Positions 12,179 to 24,438 of a stretch of DNA of 64,000 nucleotides are shown here, piece by piece. The position numbers and the translations under genes are program-made. The notes under the pieces were generated by a model. The model was given only the letters and a program-made list of their open reading frames with translations, ran no database searches and was not told where the DNA came from. Origin of the DNA: Caenorhabditis elegans (Eukaryota > Nematoda > Chromadorea > Rhabditida > Rhabditidae); contig NC_003281.10 of NCBI RefSeq assembly GCF_000002985.6, positions 372,001-436,000 of the forward strand. Reading direction: 5' to 3'. Within the stretch, counting starts at the first letter, position 1. Each line of letters starts with the position of its first letter.

Positions 12179-13649
12179 CTGCTAATATGTATTTGAAATT
12201 TCCCAAAATTCCGAAACAAAAATTGTACTTGAAAAATTTCAATGTCATTCGAGACACTGTCTTTTTTCTGCCACGTTATCATAAAAATGACATCCAAATT
12301 TGCTCAGGAAAAATGTAGTCCTTCAAGCCAAAATTGGGACCAAAAAACAAAAAATTGAAAACTTTGAAAGCCAAAAAAAAACCAATAAAAATCCAAAAAT
12401 TGAAACGATAAACAAAAAACAAAAAAACCGAATTTCGATTGTTTTTTAACTGAAAAAATCATTGTTTGAAGTTCCAAAAGTGAGATTTTTGGTTTTTTTC
12501 CCCAAAAACTAAAAAATCAATTTTTGGTCGAAATCCCAAAAAAAGCCAAAAAAACCGAAAAAAGCCCCAGCCCTGTTCAAGAGCAATTTGAGATGTCAGA
12601 TTTTTTTGAATTTCGCACTTTTGTAGGTAAGATTGGTTCGGGTGCAAAATTTGAACAAAAAGGCAAAAAAGTCTGAAGAAACGGAAATTGACATAAAATT
12701 TGCTCGAAAAAAAAAACGGAAAACATGCAAAACTGGTAACATCCCTAAACAACAGCGATTCGAACCGATATCCCCAGTGAAATATATATGGCAGTGTCGT
12801 ATCGCTATAAAACCTGCGAACAATGGGAACCCAAAGCAAGGCGGAGCCAACACAGACTCATCCGGTTACTCTACCTCCCCCCAAGTTGCCGGAGAGTTCC
12901 ACGTGAGAGATGATCCAGATGTTTGTAATGTAATGTCTAGGATATCGAGAGCTCTATTGAGTGGTTTTTTACGCGAGAGCAATATGTGTGTAGCTATTGG
13001 GCAATGTTCGCATGAACGAGACGCAGGTACGTTGGAACATGTGTTGTGTTTCGAGATGCCTACGCCTGCCTACTACCTAAGTCCAAGTGATTTTGAAAGC
13101 GGAAGTCACCCAAAAATAAATTTGACAACCAAAATTACTCCTAAAGAACTAAGTCCACAGCGAGCAAAATTATGCAATATGCTATATTTTGTATTATCTC
13201 TGAAACAGCATTTCTGCGGTCAGAAAAATGAGCTTGCAGAGTGAATAAAACAATCTGACTACTCATGTGATAATACACAAGTCCCGACACTTTTCTTTTG
13301 ATCTGTTCAGAAGGATGCATGATGACTTGTCAATCAGTTGGGATCCCTCGAGTCATATGTTTTATCCGGGAACTTGAGAGATGATTTTCTGCACATCATA
13401 TGATGGATGACAAAAGATCAAATGTTTCAAGTGATTTGCGAACTATTGGAGACTTTTGAAATACTCTTCGAACCTTGGTTTAAAAAAAAGCGAAGCCTGT
13501 CTATATCTAGTTAACTTCAGCCAATCAAACTTCCGCTAACCTCGGGCTTTGCCTATGTTTTTTCCAACTTCTGAACAATCGTTATAATTTTAGGCCAAGT
13601 TGGCGCCATATGCCGATCAGCTACAAAATTCAAACCTGTTTTAAAGAAT
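12179..13649. other. no assignable gene; one 200-codon open frame
   Basis: A + strand frame is open from 12,633 to 13,244 (203 codons). Its 3' two thirds (from about 12,760; e.g. DPDVCNVMSRISRALLSGF) look less repeat-like than the flanks, and a GCAG|GTACGT donor-like site lies at 13,024. I recognise no family and see no supporting exon structure. It may be a gene relic. The rest is AT-rich DNA. Confidence 0.2.
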
Positions 13650-13880
13650 AAAGGAAGATCCGTTCTTCAAGCGCTAAGCACTGCGGATCTGTGATTCAGT
13701 CACACTGCCTGGTGATGCTCCCACTGGGCTATAATTTGAGCCACGTCCTAGCCGGGGAATGTGATCGATAATCCAGTCGTGGATTGCTCCACTTCACAAT
13801 AGAGGCTGGGTGGACCTAGGGGAGCCGGACTTGAACTAGTGACCTCCTGATTGCTAGCGGCCACCACTACCGACAGAAAA
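13650..13880 (-). mobile_element. tRNA-derived SINE-like element with RTE-1-like 3' hairpin
   Basis: Read on the minus strand, the head resembles a decayed tRNA: a D-arm-like GTAGTGGTGGCCGCTAGC and a B-box-like AGTTCAAGTCC (+ 13,827-13,837). A body of about 130 bp follows. The 3' end carries a hairpin from GATCCGCAG to GAAGAACGGATC (+ 13,657-13,689), matching the layout of the RTE-1 3' end at + 21,235-21,272. A functional tRNA gene is unlikely because the anticodon arm does not fold cleanly. Confidence 0.55.
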
Positions 13881-14921
13881 TATTGTTTTTTAAACATTTT
13901 TTTGCCAAAACACAGAATGCACAAAAAAACATTTTGTGGGCAGTACACATTTTCAGGAAAAGTAACAATTCCGAGCGTCTACTTTTTGCAGATTAGTGTA
14001 AAATTAAATATTTGGTCACTTTTTATTTGAAAAAAAAAATTAAAAAATCTTCAGCAAATGCACTCTAGTTCATGCCAAACATATAAAATTTATGCCCTAA
14101 CTCTTCTCTAGTCCATGTGAAAAATAATTGCTTTATAGTCGTGAGAACTGCTAGTACAGGAGGAAAAGATCAAGCTAGATAGTGATAAGATGTTTGCCAA
14201 TGTGCTCCGGAAAGTTTAGTAGGGTCGAGGAGTCCAAAAAACTTTGTAAGCATGGATGCCGCGGAGCCAAACCTGGTCGGATAAGGGTCTAGACAAAAAG
14301 CCATAATAGTTTCTGTTGGTTTTCGAGAAAGTTCTTGATTTTCTGGTGGAAATTAAAGTATACATACTAGGTTTGTCTTCGAGCAAATCTTGGATTTTTA
14401 GTATTAAAACAATTATTGTTGTTAGTTTTAAAAACCTGTGATAAACTGTATTAAGAATACAATTTTTTTCAAAATTTGTAATGAAAATTCTGCTTATTTG
14501 CATTAAAATTACATGATCCAAATCACAAAACACAAAAATCCATGACTCCTTGATATATCATCTCGAGAGTATCATCGCAACGTTTGATCTCTTGTTGTAG
14601 GTAGCGTCTCCCCGCGCGCTGAAGGTGCTCATTCCGCGAGACGCCGCAAATATAGAAAGTTGTATTTACCCTTGCCTCCTCTTGGAATATTGCGTGCTTG
14701 TAAACGGAGAGCATGTGGTGGCGCCAAAAACCTTCTTTCCATTGGATGGGCAGAGAGTACCGGAATATGCCAAAAAACGCTCCGATTTCAAGTGACACTA
14801 GGCAACATTCATAGTGATGACTCATTGAGCAATGAGTTTTTGTACTGCTGGGAATGCGGAAGAACGGGGAAGCATGAACAGCTTGATCTTTTGGTGGAAT
14901 TCTCTTTTTTTAGAGATTTTT
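13881..14921. other. no assignable gene; a 100-codon minus-strand open frame
   Basis: A minus-strand frame 14,825-14,523 (100 codons from ATG, open further upstream) encodes a hydrophobic stretch near SLEIGAFFGIFRYSL followed by a basic region (RAGRRYLQQEIKR). It has no recognised family and no clear flanking exons. It may be the remnant of a gene cut by the direct repeat that starts at 14,922. Confidence 0.2.
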
Positions 14922-15725
14922 GAATTTTAAGCTACTTGATTAGCTTCAGGGTCAAAGTTTTACAGATCAGAAAAAGCGATTTAAGTCGAAATTGGAGATT
15001 TAACTCAGAGAACTATCCTGGATCAACTTCTGCGATCGCCCCACGCGCTTGGACATTAGAACTTTGATTTTTGCAAATTCTGCATGCCTATGTTGCATTT
15101 CAAAGACCACTAGACTATCGAAAGACTATATGTCAAATCTTCAAAGTTTCTCTGAATAAAAACCGCTAGTTCAGCAAACAGGTTTGAAATTGTAACCTCC
15201 AAAGATCAGATCACAATCTCGAAGAAGATCGACGTTTAGAGTGGTTTTTGTGATTTCTCCCAGACATCGGGTATCACTATCCGCCTAATCACATATTCTT
15301 TTCTAGTATGAGGTCCAAAAGTGGATTCGAATAAAATCATACATAATCTGATTTATAGACGTCGAGAGTTTGAACAACATCAAGTTTGCTATTTTGATCG
15401 TGTATTCTTTTTTTTGGTGTTATACTGAATTGACGAGATTTTTGGTGAAATCAGAAGGTGTACCGGATGGGCTGAACACTAGAATTGTGAAATTTTTCAA
15501 AATAAGTTACCACGTCACAATCAAAACACAATAGATAGAACTCGTAGTCTACTACAAAAATGGAAACTACGTCACAACTATTGTCTTAATCACTGAATTC
15601 GTTAGTTGCAAGAATCGAAAAACAGACCGTCCTCAGCAAACAGTATAGGTGCATAGTATCCCAGTTCTTGCCCAAACTTGGCAACGTATCTGCAGATTCA
15701 ACAAACTAAGTCACACAGTCTAGAA
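14922..15725 (+). repeat. long direct repeat, copy A
   Basis: About 800 bp, from GAATTTTAAGCTACTTGATT to CAACAAACTAAGTCACACAG, that recurs in the same orientation at 28,541-29,556. The best-conserved part is the last 350 bp. It has no open frame. Copy B carries about 210 bp more near its start. Confidence 0.85.
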
Positions 15726-16249
15726 AACAATATGAGGTCACTTTTCTGAAACGTTGTCTTGTGACCCCTCTCTATTAACTACAATCTAGGGTCATTTCTG
15801 AAGTATCAAGATGGTTTCAACAATGGAGCTATAGATAACCTGATTTTGTCAAATGGAAATTTGCTAAGAGGAATCAACTGACAATACCTGACAAAGTTTA
15901 GAAAAAGTTTAGAGAGTTTAGAAGTTCATTACTCTGCAGATTCTTGGTACAAAGTCAATATATAACATGATATCATAACATTTGTTATGGTATAGTCTAG
16001 GTAGTTTCTCTGGACTAGATTTTTCAGAAACATGATACACAGCACACAAAGTGCGCTAGGCTCCGCAGTAGGTTTAAACAGGGGAAAATTTGGATCATTT
16101 TTTAAAACCAAAATTGACAGAGTTACAACCATTTTAAGTTTTGATAATGTTAAAAAAAGCATCACTTGATTAGCTATCGATTGCTCAAAGAACGGTCCAG
16201 AACGGAGCGAGGAGAGCCGAGATACAATGGTTTGAATTTCGACTTTTTT
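15726..16249. other. AT-rich segment between direct repeat A and the minisatellite
   Basis: No gene, RNA or repeat recognised. 16,250 onward grades into the first degenerate unit of the 197-bp array. Confidence 0.5.
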
Positions 16250-18970
16250 GTAATTACAGTTTTTACACAGGGTGAACTAATTTTCAAAGGTTTTACGGTG
16301 ACTCCAATCACTATACATCAAAATGAAACTGTAATTTCAAAAAGATGAACCCAAAAAAAGGAGAGTGTATAAAATTCACTCCAATACCAACCGATGCTAA
16401 AAGATTCTGATCCCAATTATTTCTGAAATAACAGTTTCGGCTTGATGTACCAATGAGAGAGCACAGTGTAAACAAGTTTTCATAGTTCTGACGGCGACTC
16501 CAATCACTATACATCAAAATGAAACTGTAATTTCAAAAAAATGAACCCAAAAAAAAGGAAAGTGTATAAAATTCACTCCAATACCAACCGATGCTAAATG
16601 ATTCTGATCCCAATTATTTTTGAAATAACAGTTTCGGCTTGATGTACCAATGAGAGAGCACAGTGTAAACTAGTTTTCATAGTTCTCACGGCGACTCCAA
16701 TCACTATACATCAAAATGGAACTGTAATTTCAAAAAAATGAACCCAAAAAAAGGAGAGTGTATAAAATTCACTCCAATACCAACCGATGCTAAAAGATTC
16801 TGATCCCAATTATTTCTGAAATAACAGTTTCGGCTTGATGTACCAATGAGAGAGCACAGTGTAAACTAGTTTTCATAGTTCTCACGGCAACTCCAATCAC
16901 TATACATCAAAATGAAACTGTAATTTCAAAAAAATGAACCCAAAAAAAAGGAGAGTGTATAAAATTCACTCCAATACCAACCGATGCTAATAGATTCTGA
17001 TCCCAATTCTTTCTGAAATAACAGTTTCGGCTTGATGTACCAATGAGAGAGCACAGTGTAAACTAGTTTTCATAGTTCTCACGGCGACTCCAATCACTAT
17101 ACATCAAAATGAAACTGTAATTTCAAAAAAATGAACCCAAAAAAAAGGAAAATGTATAAAATTCACTCCAATACCAACCGATGCTAATAGATTCTGATCC
17201 CAATTCTTTCTGAAATAACAGTTTCGGCTTGATGTACCAATGAGAGAGCACAGTGTAAACTAGTTTTCATAGTTCTCACGGCGACTCCAATCACTATACA
17301 TCAAAATGAAACTGTAATTTCAAAAAAATGAACCCAAAAAAAAGGAAAGTGTATAAAATTCACTCCAATACCAACCGATGCTAATAGATTCTGATCCCAA
17401 TTATTTTTGAAATAACAGTTTCGGCTTGATGTACCAATGAGAGAGCACAGTGTAAACTAGTTTTCATAGTTCTCACGGCGACTCCAATCACTATACATCA
17501 AAATGAAACTGTAATTTCAAAAAAATGAACCCAAAAAAAAGGAAAATGTATAAAATTCACTCCAATACCAACCGATGCTAAATGATTCTGATCCCAATTA
17601 TTTTTGAAATAACAGTTTCGGCTTGATGTACCAATGAGAGAGCACAGTGTAAACTAGTTTTCATAGTTCTGACGGCGACTCCAATCACTATACATCAAAA
17701 TGAAACTGTAATTTCAAAAAAATGAACCCAAAAAAAAGGTAAGTGTATAAAATTCACTCCAATACCAACCGATGCTAAATGATTCTGATCCCAATTATTT
17801 TTGAAATAACAGTTTCGGCTTGATGTACCAATGAGAGAGCACAGTGTAAACTAGTTTTCATAGTTCTGACGGCGACTCCAATCACTATACATCAAAATGA
17901 AACTGTAATTTCAAAAAAATGAACCCAAAAAAAAGGAAAGTGTATAAAATTCACTCCAATACCAACCGATGCTAAAAGATTCTGATCCCAATTATTTCTG
18001 AAATAACAGTTTCGGCTTGATGTACCAATGAGAGAGCACAGTGTAAACTAGTTTTCATAGTTCTGACGGCGACTCCAATCACTATACATCAAAATGAAAC
18101 TGTAATTTCAAAAAAATGAACCCAAAAAAAAGGAAAGTGTATAAAATTCACTCCAATACCAACCGATGCTAATAGATTCTGATCCCAATTCTTTCTGAAA
18201 TAACAGTTTCGGCTTGATGTACCAATGAGAGAGCACAGTGTAAACTAGTTTTCATAGTTCTGACGGCGACTCCAATCACTATACATCAAAATGAAACTGT
18301 AATTTCAAAAAAATGAACCCAAAAAAAAGGAAAGTGTATAAAATTCACTCCAATACCAACCGATGCTAATAGATTCTGATCCCAATTCTTTCTGAAATAA
18401 CAGTTTCGGCTTGATGTACCAATGAGAGAGCACAGTGTAAACTAGTTTTCATAGTTCTCACGGCGACTCCAATCACTATACATCAAAATGAAACTGTAAT
18501 TTCAAAAAAATGAACCCAAAAAAAAGGAGAGTGTATAAAATTCACTCCAATACCAACCGATGCTAATAGATTCTGATCCCAATTCTTTCTGAAATAACAG
18601 TTTCGGCTTGATGTACCAATGAGAGAGCACAGTGTAAACTGATTTTCATAGTTCTCACGGCGACTCCAATCACTATACATCAAAATGAAACTGTAATTTC
18701 AAAAAAATGAACCCAAAAAAAAGGAAAGTGTATAAAATTCACTCCAATACCAACCGATGCTAATAGATTCTGATCCCAATTCTTTCTGAAATAACAGTTT
18801 CGGCTTGATGTACCAATGAGAGAGCACAGTGTAAACTAGTTTTCATAGTTCTGACGGCGACTCCAATCACTATACATCAAAATGAAACTGTAATTTCAAA
18901 AAAATGAACCCAAAAAAAAGGAAAGTGTATAAAATTCACTCCAATACCAACCGATGCTAATAGATTCTGA
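16250..18970 (+). repeat. 197-bp minisatellite, block 1
   Basis: About 13.7 tandem units, period 196-197 bp as measured from CTATACATCAAAATG at 16311, 16507, 16704, 16900, 17097, 17294 and so on. Units are about 95% identical and differ at diagnostic sites (CTCACGG or CTGACGG; GCTAAAAG, GCTAATAG or GCTAAATG). The array is cut at 18,970 by a Helitron and resumes at 24,823. The 60-68 codon frames within it are artefacts. Confidence 0.97.
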
Positions 18971-20196
18971 TCTGCCTCTTCCTATATTAAATCCTGAAAT
19001 TGCATTCTTGACAGAAATAAAAAATAAGGGCACGTTGTCGACATGGGGTGTCCGACAAAAATGTACAAAATTTGAGCTTTAATAACTTGGCTCATAGCTG
19101 GCGCTTTTGCATTCACTAAGTGCGAATGACTCAAAAATAGTTGCCCCACCATGGTCATTATTGAGGGGATTGGTTTTGGGAAGAGTAGAACACTAATTTG
19201 AGCGGGTTTCTGGGGACCGCGAAAATTGAATATTTTCTTTGTACTGAAGAGTTTTATATTTTTCAATCCCATACGAGCAGTTTTTCTGACATTTGGTTCC
19301 AATTTGAGCACAAGAGAGAACTTCGAATTACCAATTTTTTGAAACTATTTGGAAAAAAATTGACCAACTTTCCAAAATGTAGGCCATCATTCAAATTTTG
19401 CAAAATTAAAAGGATGGATTAAACGTGAAAAACTTTTCTACCACTCTCTCTCTCTCTCTCTATTTATGAGAGGAAAATGATCAATTTCATTTCCAATTTT
19501 TATAACGTGAGGAGAATTTAATTTTTAAGATTTTTCGAGATTTCTACTTTTTTCTAATCTTATTGAAAATCGCACCAGGGGTGTGCGGCAAATTTGCCAA
19601 AATTGCCGAGCTCGGCAAATTTTGAACTTTGCCGCACACGTAAAAAATTTGGCAGTGCAATTTTGACAAAAACTATTGGTCTACAAAAGTTTAGTAAAAT
19701 GGCACAAAATTGAGTTATAGTGATGGTTAATCAAAATTTTGAGATTTGCCGCACACCCCTGGACCGCACTATTCGAAAATTTTAACCTCACTTCCAGCTG
19801 GGCAGGCCGGAGGCCTGCGATGCTATTGTATTTCACTCAAACCCAAAAATCAGGGACTAGGACCGCCTTCTTACTCTTAGAAACTTTAAGTCATTTCTAT
19901 CCCTACTCCCAGGAGAGCAGGCCGGAGGCCTCCTATGAGACTACGTCTGTTTTTGGAAAGGCCAGTTAATCCGGATTGAGGGCCGCAGGCCCGAATACAC
20001 ATAGAAGTGTTGGACAATCGTTAAACCTACTCTAAGCCCAATAAATCAGGATGAGTGCCGCAGGCCCGAATACACTTAAAAAGACCCAGAAAAAATATTA
20101 TCTTCAAATGGCCATGGCTCAGTCAATTTTGGTTCAAAAAGATCCAAATTTTCCCCAGTTAATGTACTGCGAAGCCTAGCGCGCTTGACGCGCTAG
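18971..20196 (+). mobile_element. non-autonomous Helitron, copy 1
   Basis: The 5' terminus is TCTGCCTCTTCCTATATT (the TC start of Helitrons). The 3' terminus is a hairpin CTAGCGCG-CTTGA-CGCGCTAG ending CTAG (20,193-20,196), the CTRR-type end. The host base before it is A (18,970), so it entered an A^T of the minisatellite. It contains a MITE (19,576-19,761) and GC-rich internal repeats such as GGGCCGCAGGCCCGAATACAC. No Rep/helicase gene. Confidence 0.93.
19576..19761. mobile_element. hAT-type MITE inside Helitron copy 1
   Basis: 186 bp, CAGGGGTGTGCGGCAAAT... to ...ATTTGCCGCACACCCCTG. Flanks AATCGCAC and GACCGCAC match at 6 of 8 positions, i.e. a decayed 8-bp duplication. Helitron copy 2 has the uninterrupted site (GGGCCGCACTTTTTGAAC near 20,798). 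Confidence 0.88.
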
Positions 20197-21244
20197 TCTG
20201 CCTCTTCCTATATTAAATCCTGAAATTGCATTCTTGACAGAAATAAAAAATAAGGGCACGTTGTCGACATGGGGTGTCCCGAGAAATGTGACTGCACTTT
20301 GAGAGCTTATATCTTGGCTTAGGGTTGGCGGTTTTTTGAGCAATTTGTTTCAATAGCTTACAAAAATAGCGCCTTCCATCGTCATCATTGTGGAGGGCGC
20401 TTTTGGGAAGGCTAAAACACTGATTTGAGCGGAATTCTGGAGTATGGTCGAAATGGATGTATTCTTTGTACTGACGAATTTCATGTTTTTCCAGCCCCAA
20501 AGCTTCAGTTTTTCTGACATTTGGTTCCAATTTGTGCGCAAGAGAGAACTTCGTATTTCCAATTTTTTGAAACTATTTTGAAAAAAATTGGCCCACTTTC
20601 CAAAATGTAGGCCATCATTCAATTTTTGCAAAATCAAAAAGATTGATTAAACGTGAAAAACTTTTCTACCACTCTCTCTCTTTCTCTATTTTTGGTGATG
20701 AATTCGATAATTTTCATTTCTTATTTTTAATAACGTGAAGAAAACTCAATTTTGAAGACTTTTCGAGATTTTTACTTTTTCCCTAATCTAATTGAGGGCC
20801 GCACTTTTTGAACATGTTGGCTACTTTTAACCTGACTTCCAGCAGGACAGGCTGGAGGCCTGCAATGCTATTGTTTTTCAGTCAAACCCAAAAATCAGGG
20901 ATTAGGGCCGCCTTCTTACTCTTTGAAACTTTAGGCCTTTTCTATCACTACTCCCAGCAGAGCAGGCTGGAGGCCTTCTCTGAGAGGTATGTTTCTATAA
21001 CTACGTATGTTTTTGGAAAGGTCATGAAAAAGGTCACCTAGGTCAGTTAACCGGATTGAGGGCCGGAGGCCCGAATACACAAAAGTATTGGACAGCCGTT
21101 AAGCCTATACTGAGCCCAAAAACTCGAGTTGAGGGCCGCAGGCCCGAATACACGAAGAAGTGTTGAAAATCCGTCAAGCCTATTCTTAGCATAATAATTC
21201 AGTTCGAGTGTCTTAGATACTTAGATACTTAGACGATCCGTTCT

Positions 21245-24200
21245 TCAGGAATTCGTGGTATTCCTGCGGATCACAGCAAGCCATTGTTTTCGGTCCTTGG
21301 CTATAGTGGACCAGGGGGTGATGACTTCTCCGTCTGCGTCACGAGTGGTGATCTCCTTTCGCAGCGAATCAGTCCATCGCATCGGCGGCCTTCCAACAGG
21401 CCTTTTCCATCCATATGGGCGCCATTCTGTCATCAACGTGGTCCATCTTCCGTCTTTCCTTCTCGCAACGTGTCCAGCCCATCCTAGCTTTCTCTTTTTC
21501 ACGAAATTGAGCGGATCCCTGACTAGAGACATCGTACGAATGTCTTCTCGATGGAGATCTCGTTCTCGTTGTTGAGTGAGTGTGATTCCCACAAGCCGTC
21601 TTTCTAGGGAGGCATGTGTGATTCGTACTCGTTCGGATAGAGCTTTGGTGAATGTCCAGGCTTCTGAACCGTAGGTGAGCGCTGGAAGGACAATTGAGTC
21701 GAACAGATTCGCACGAATCTTCTTGTCGGTGATGGAGTCGGTGGTGTTCTTGATTCCATTGAATGCAGCCCAGGCTGCTCGACGTCTTCGGTGGATTTCC
21801 GGCATCAAGTTGTTTTGGGCGTTGATTTGACGACCGAGGTAGATGTACTCGTCGACGTCGTCGAGCTGGGTGGTGGGGGAAGGGCTACCGAAGTAGACTT
21901 TACTGGGGTCAGCGAATCGGTTTCGCAAGACTTTCGTCTTCCCAGTATTGATCTCGAGACCTACTTCAGAGCATTTTTGTACGAGTTCTTGGAGCATTTT
22001 GCTGGCAATATTCGGATGATTGGCGATGAGCACAATATCGTCAGCAAATCTGAGGTTCGTTAGATTTCTGCCATTCACTCTCATTCCAGGGATCGTATCG
22101 TAATCCTCAGCTTCTCCTTTCAATTCAATCCAGGAAAGCTTTCGGAAAACGTGTTCGAGGCAAGCGGAGAAGAGATTCGGAGAGATGGGATCTCCTTGTC
22201 GAACTCCTTTGGTCACAGGTACTGCGACTGGCCTGTGGAATGGGGTAAAATTTGTGGTACAATTTTTATAACACTCTTTCAGTAGATCAATATAGGCTCC
22301 ATCTGCACCTTGCTCGTCGAGACTTTTCCAGATTGCCTGGTGTTCAACACTGTCAAATGCCTTCTTGAAATCTATGAAGACAAGTGTCAGTGGGATCTGG
22401 TATTCCCTGCCGACTTCAAGAAGTCTTTGGAGCGAGTGGATGTGATCGATCGTAGAGAAAGACCGTCGGAATCCGGCCTGCTCGACAGGTTGAGCCTCAT
22501 CAAGGGATCTTCGCATTCTATTCAGCAAACACTTGGTGAATACTTTGTAGAGTACGGGTAGTAGGCAGATGGGCCTATAGTTTTCCAAATTCTCACGGTC
22601 ACCTTTCTTGAAGATGAGAGTGGTTTTGGAGGTTTTCCAGGGTTTCGGTACATTTCTGCTGTGGAGGTACCTGTTGAATCGATCCGTTATCAGGTCAATG
22701 ACGTTATCGTGGCAAGATTTCAAGAAATCTGCACTGATTTTGTCTTGGCCTGCAGCTTTACCATTCGGGAAGGAACGGAGAACATGACGAATTTCTTCCG
22801 GGAGAAACGGCGGTGGAGTTGCCGTGGCGGGTATTGAAGATGTTTGAGAGTTGCTCACAGCGCTTTTGAAGAGCTCCGTGTAGAACTTCTCAATCTCCTG
22901 CTCCATTTTCACCCTGGAAGTGATTCTTTCACCAGTAGAGGTTGATTTGAGGCATGGGATAACTGACTTATATTCGTTGATGTCCCTAGCAACTCTTTTC
23001 AAACTCTTTTTCTGGTTCGCAGCAGATAGAAGGCGAGTACTGGCAAAAGCTTCATGGTCTTTCTGAACTGCTTCACGACATTTATCTGAAATAGATTTGA
23101 ATTGGGGATCATTTCTATCCATAAAACGTCTTTTGTTCAGCAGTTTTCGGGTTTCCTCCGAAAGTCTGTTGGATGAGTGGTTGGCCGGTCGAACGATAGC
23201 TTGGTCTTGAAGTTCTTTTAGTGACTGAATCAGATTATCATAGTCGGTATCTAAATCAGGATCACTCTGAACCGTGACTGTCGCTGAGATTGCATAAGCA
23301 ATCGCCGGGTCCAACACTCTTTTCGGAGGTTTTCTCCGTCTGACCTGCTCCAACTTTGCTAGACAATTGTTGAAGTGGAGGTTACAGCGGAGTAACCTAT
23401 GGTCGCTACCATTTGTGAAAGAGGGGAGTACAGTGGTATCTGTGACAAACTTTCCATTGGCCAGAATGTGGTCAATTTCGTGTCTGTGATTCCCGTCGGG
23501 ACTGACGAAAGTCCACCGTTTGTGCATAGGCTTTTTGAACATAGAGTTCGTGTGCCACAGACGGTTGGTTTCACAAAATGTTGCGAGAAGCTCTCCAGTA
23601 TCATTTCTTGGTTCCATGGCATGGGGGCCAATGTACCTTTCGTTGTTTTGTCTGCATCCCATTCGAGCGTTGAAGTCGCCGATAACAAGTTTATACTTGC
23701 TTCGGCACTCTCTGAAGACGTCTTCAACACTGTCGTAGAAGTCGCAGATTTCCTCAAGGTCTGAGTCCGCAGTTGGAGCATAGACTTGAATCACCGTGCA
23801 GTTGAATTTTCGGCTCACTTTGAAGGTGAGTAAGCCGATGCGGTGACTAAGAAATCGTACTTCTACGATTTTGGGAAGGAGGGTGCTTCGAACTATGAAG
23901 CCGACCCCTCCGGATACAGAACTTTCATTCCGTTTGCCTAAGAAGACGCCGGTACCGTCGTGATGTATCAAGTGTGCCTCGGCTGCTCGTTTGGTTTCAC
24001 ACAATCCGATGACGTCGAATTGGATTCGCCTCGTCTCTTCTAGCAACTCAGCAAGTCGATCATCCGAAGACAAGGACCTGCAGTTGAAGGTGCACACGCG
24101 ATAGTCAGTTCTTCTTGTTTTGTCCCGCGGCTTCTTAATTTCCAAGTCCGATTGACATATGGTTTGGACTCCGAGATTAGATCGCCTCTTCCGACGTGCT

Positions 24201-24316
24201 CCAGGAACTGTCTTTCCCTTTGCAGAGGCCGGATGCGGAGGACTGAGGCAGGATGGGTTGCTGTTTAGAGCAAAAGTTGTGTCTCTAGATACTCTATAAT
24301 GACCTGCTAAGCCAAT
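21245..24316 (-). CDS. RTE-1 ORF2: endonuclease-reverse transcriptase
   Basis: An unbroken frame of about 1,020 codons. The N-terminal part is an APE-type endonuclease ([47 protein letters not shown]). The middle is reverse transcriptase ([70 protein letters not shown] at + 22,037-22,048, YIYLGRQI). All catalytic residues that can be judged by eye are present, so the protein may be active. The family nicks DNA and reverse-transcribes its own RNA at the nick. No in-frame ATG precedes the endonuclease: the frame opens at 24,316 and overlaps the end of a 43-codon ORF1, so initiation must be non-standard or coupled. The TGA stop (21,245-21,247) lies inside the 3' GATCCG/CGGATC hairpin. Confidence 0.93.
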   Translation of the reverse strand: MGLAGHYRVSRDTTFALNSNPSCLSPPHPASAKGKTVPGARRKRRSNLGVQTICQSDLEIKKPRDKTRRTDYRVCTFNCRSLSSDDRLAELLEETRRIQFDVIGLCETKRAAEAHLIHHDGTGVFLGKRNESSVSGGVGFIVRSTLLPKIVEVRFLSHRIGLLTFKVSRKFNCTVIQVYAPTADSDLEEICDFYDSVEDVFRECRSKYKLVIGDFNARMGCRQNNERYIGPHAMEPRNDTGELLATFCETNRLWHTNSMFKKPMHKRWTFVSPDGNHRHEIDHILANGKFVTDTTVLPSFTNGSDHRLLRCNLHFNNCLAKLEQVRRRKPPKRVLDPAIAYAISATVTVQSDPDLDTDYDNLIQSLKELQDQAIVRPANHSSNRLSEETRKLLNKRRFMDRNDPQFKSISDKCREAVQKDHEAFASTRLLSAANQKKSLKRVARDINEYKSVIPCLKSTSTGERITSRVKMEQEIEKFYTELFKSAVSNSQTSSIPATATPPPFLPEEIRHVLRSFPNGKAAGQDKISADFLKSCHDNVIDLITDRFNRYLHSRNVPKPWKTSKTTLIFKKGDRENLENYRPICLLPVLYKVFTKCLLNRMRRSLDEAQPVEQAGFRRSFSTIDHIHSLQRLLEVGREYQIPLTLVFIDFKKAFDSVEHQAIWKSLDEQGADGAYIDLLKECYKNCTTNFTPFHRPVAVPVTKGVRQGDPISPNLFSACLEHVFRKLSWIELKGEAEDYDTIPGMRVNGRNLTNLRFADDIVLIANHPNIASKMLQELVQKCSEVGLEINTGKTKVLRNRFADPSKVYFGSPSPTTQLDDVDEYIYLGRQINAQNNLMPEIHRRRRAAWAAFNGIKNTTDSITDKKIRANLFDSIVLPALTYGSEAWTFTKALSERVRITHASLERRLVGITLTQQRERDLHREDIRTMSLVRDPLNFVKKRKLGWAGHVARRKDGRWTTLMTEWRPYGWKRPVGRPPMRWTDSLRKEITTRDADGEVITPWSTIAKDRKQWLAVIRRNTTNS

Positions 24317-24438
24317 CTAGAGCCGCCCGGACAGAGAGTATTCGACACTACCTCTGGCCTGCGTGAGACGGTGTACTTCTTGGCCAGATAATTTGCACTT
24401 GGTTCCAAACCAAGCCACTCTCGATGTGACGAAATCAT
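24307..24438 (-). CDS. RTE-1 ORF1, 43-codon leader ORF
   Basis: ATG at 24,438-24,436, stop TAG at 24,309-24,307; 43 residues starting [14 protein letters not shown]. Its last codons overlap the first open codons of ORF2 in a different frame by about 10 nt. From memory, published RTE-1 elements have a 43-aa ORF1 in this position. Function is unknown; coupled translation of ORF2 is my inference from the overlap. Confidence 0.7.
   Translation of the reverse strand: MISSHREWLGLEPSANYLAKKYTVSRRPEVVSNTLCPGGSRLA

Noticed and set aside
13800..13880. Functional tRNA gene on the minus strand
   Set aside because: B-box-like sequence is present but the cloverleaf, especially the anticodon arm, does not form; better read as a SINE head.
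16311..18683. 66-68 codon minus-strand frames starting MMYSDWSRR
   Set aside because: They lie in the 197-bp minisatellite, whose period is not a multiple of three; each frame breaks after one unit.
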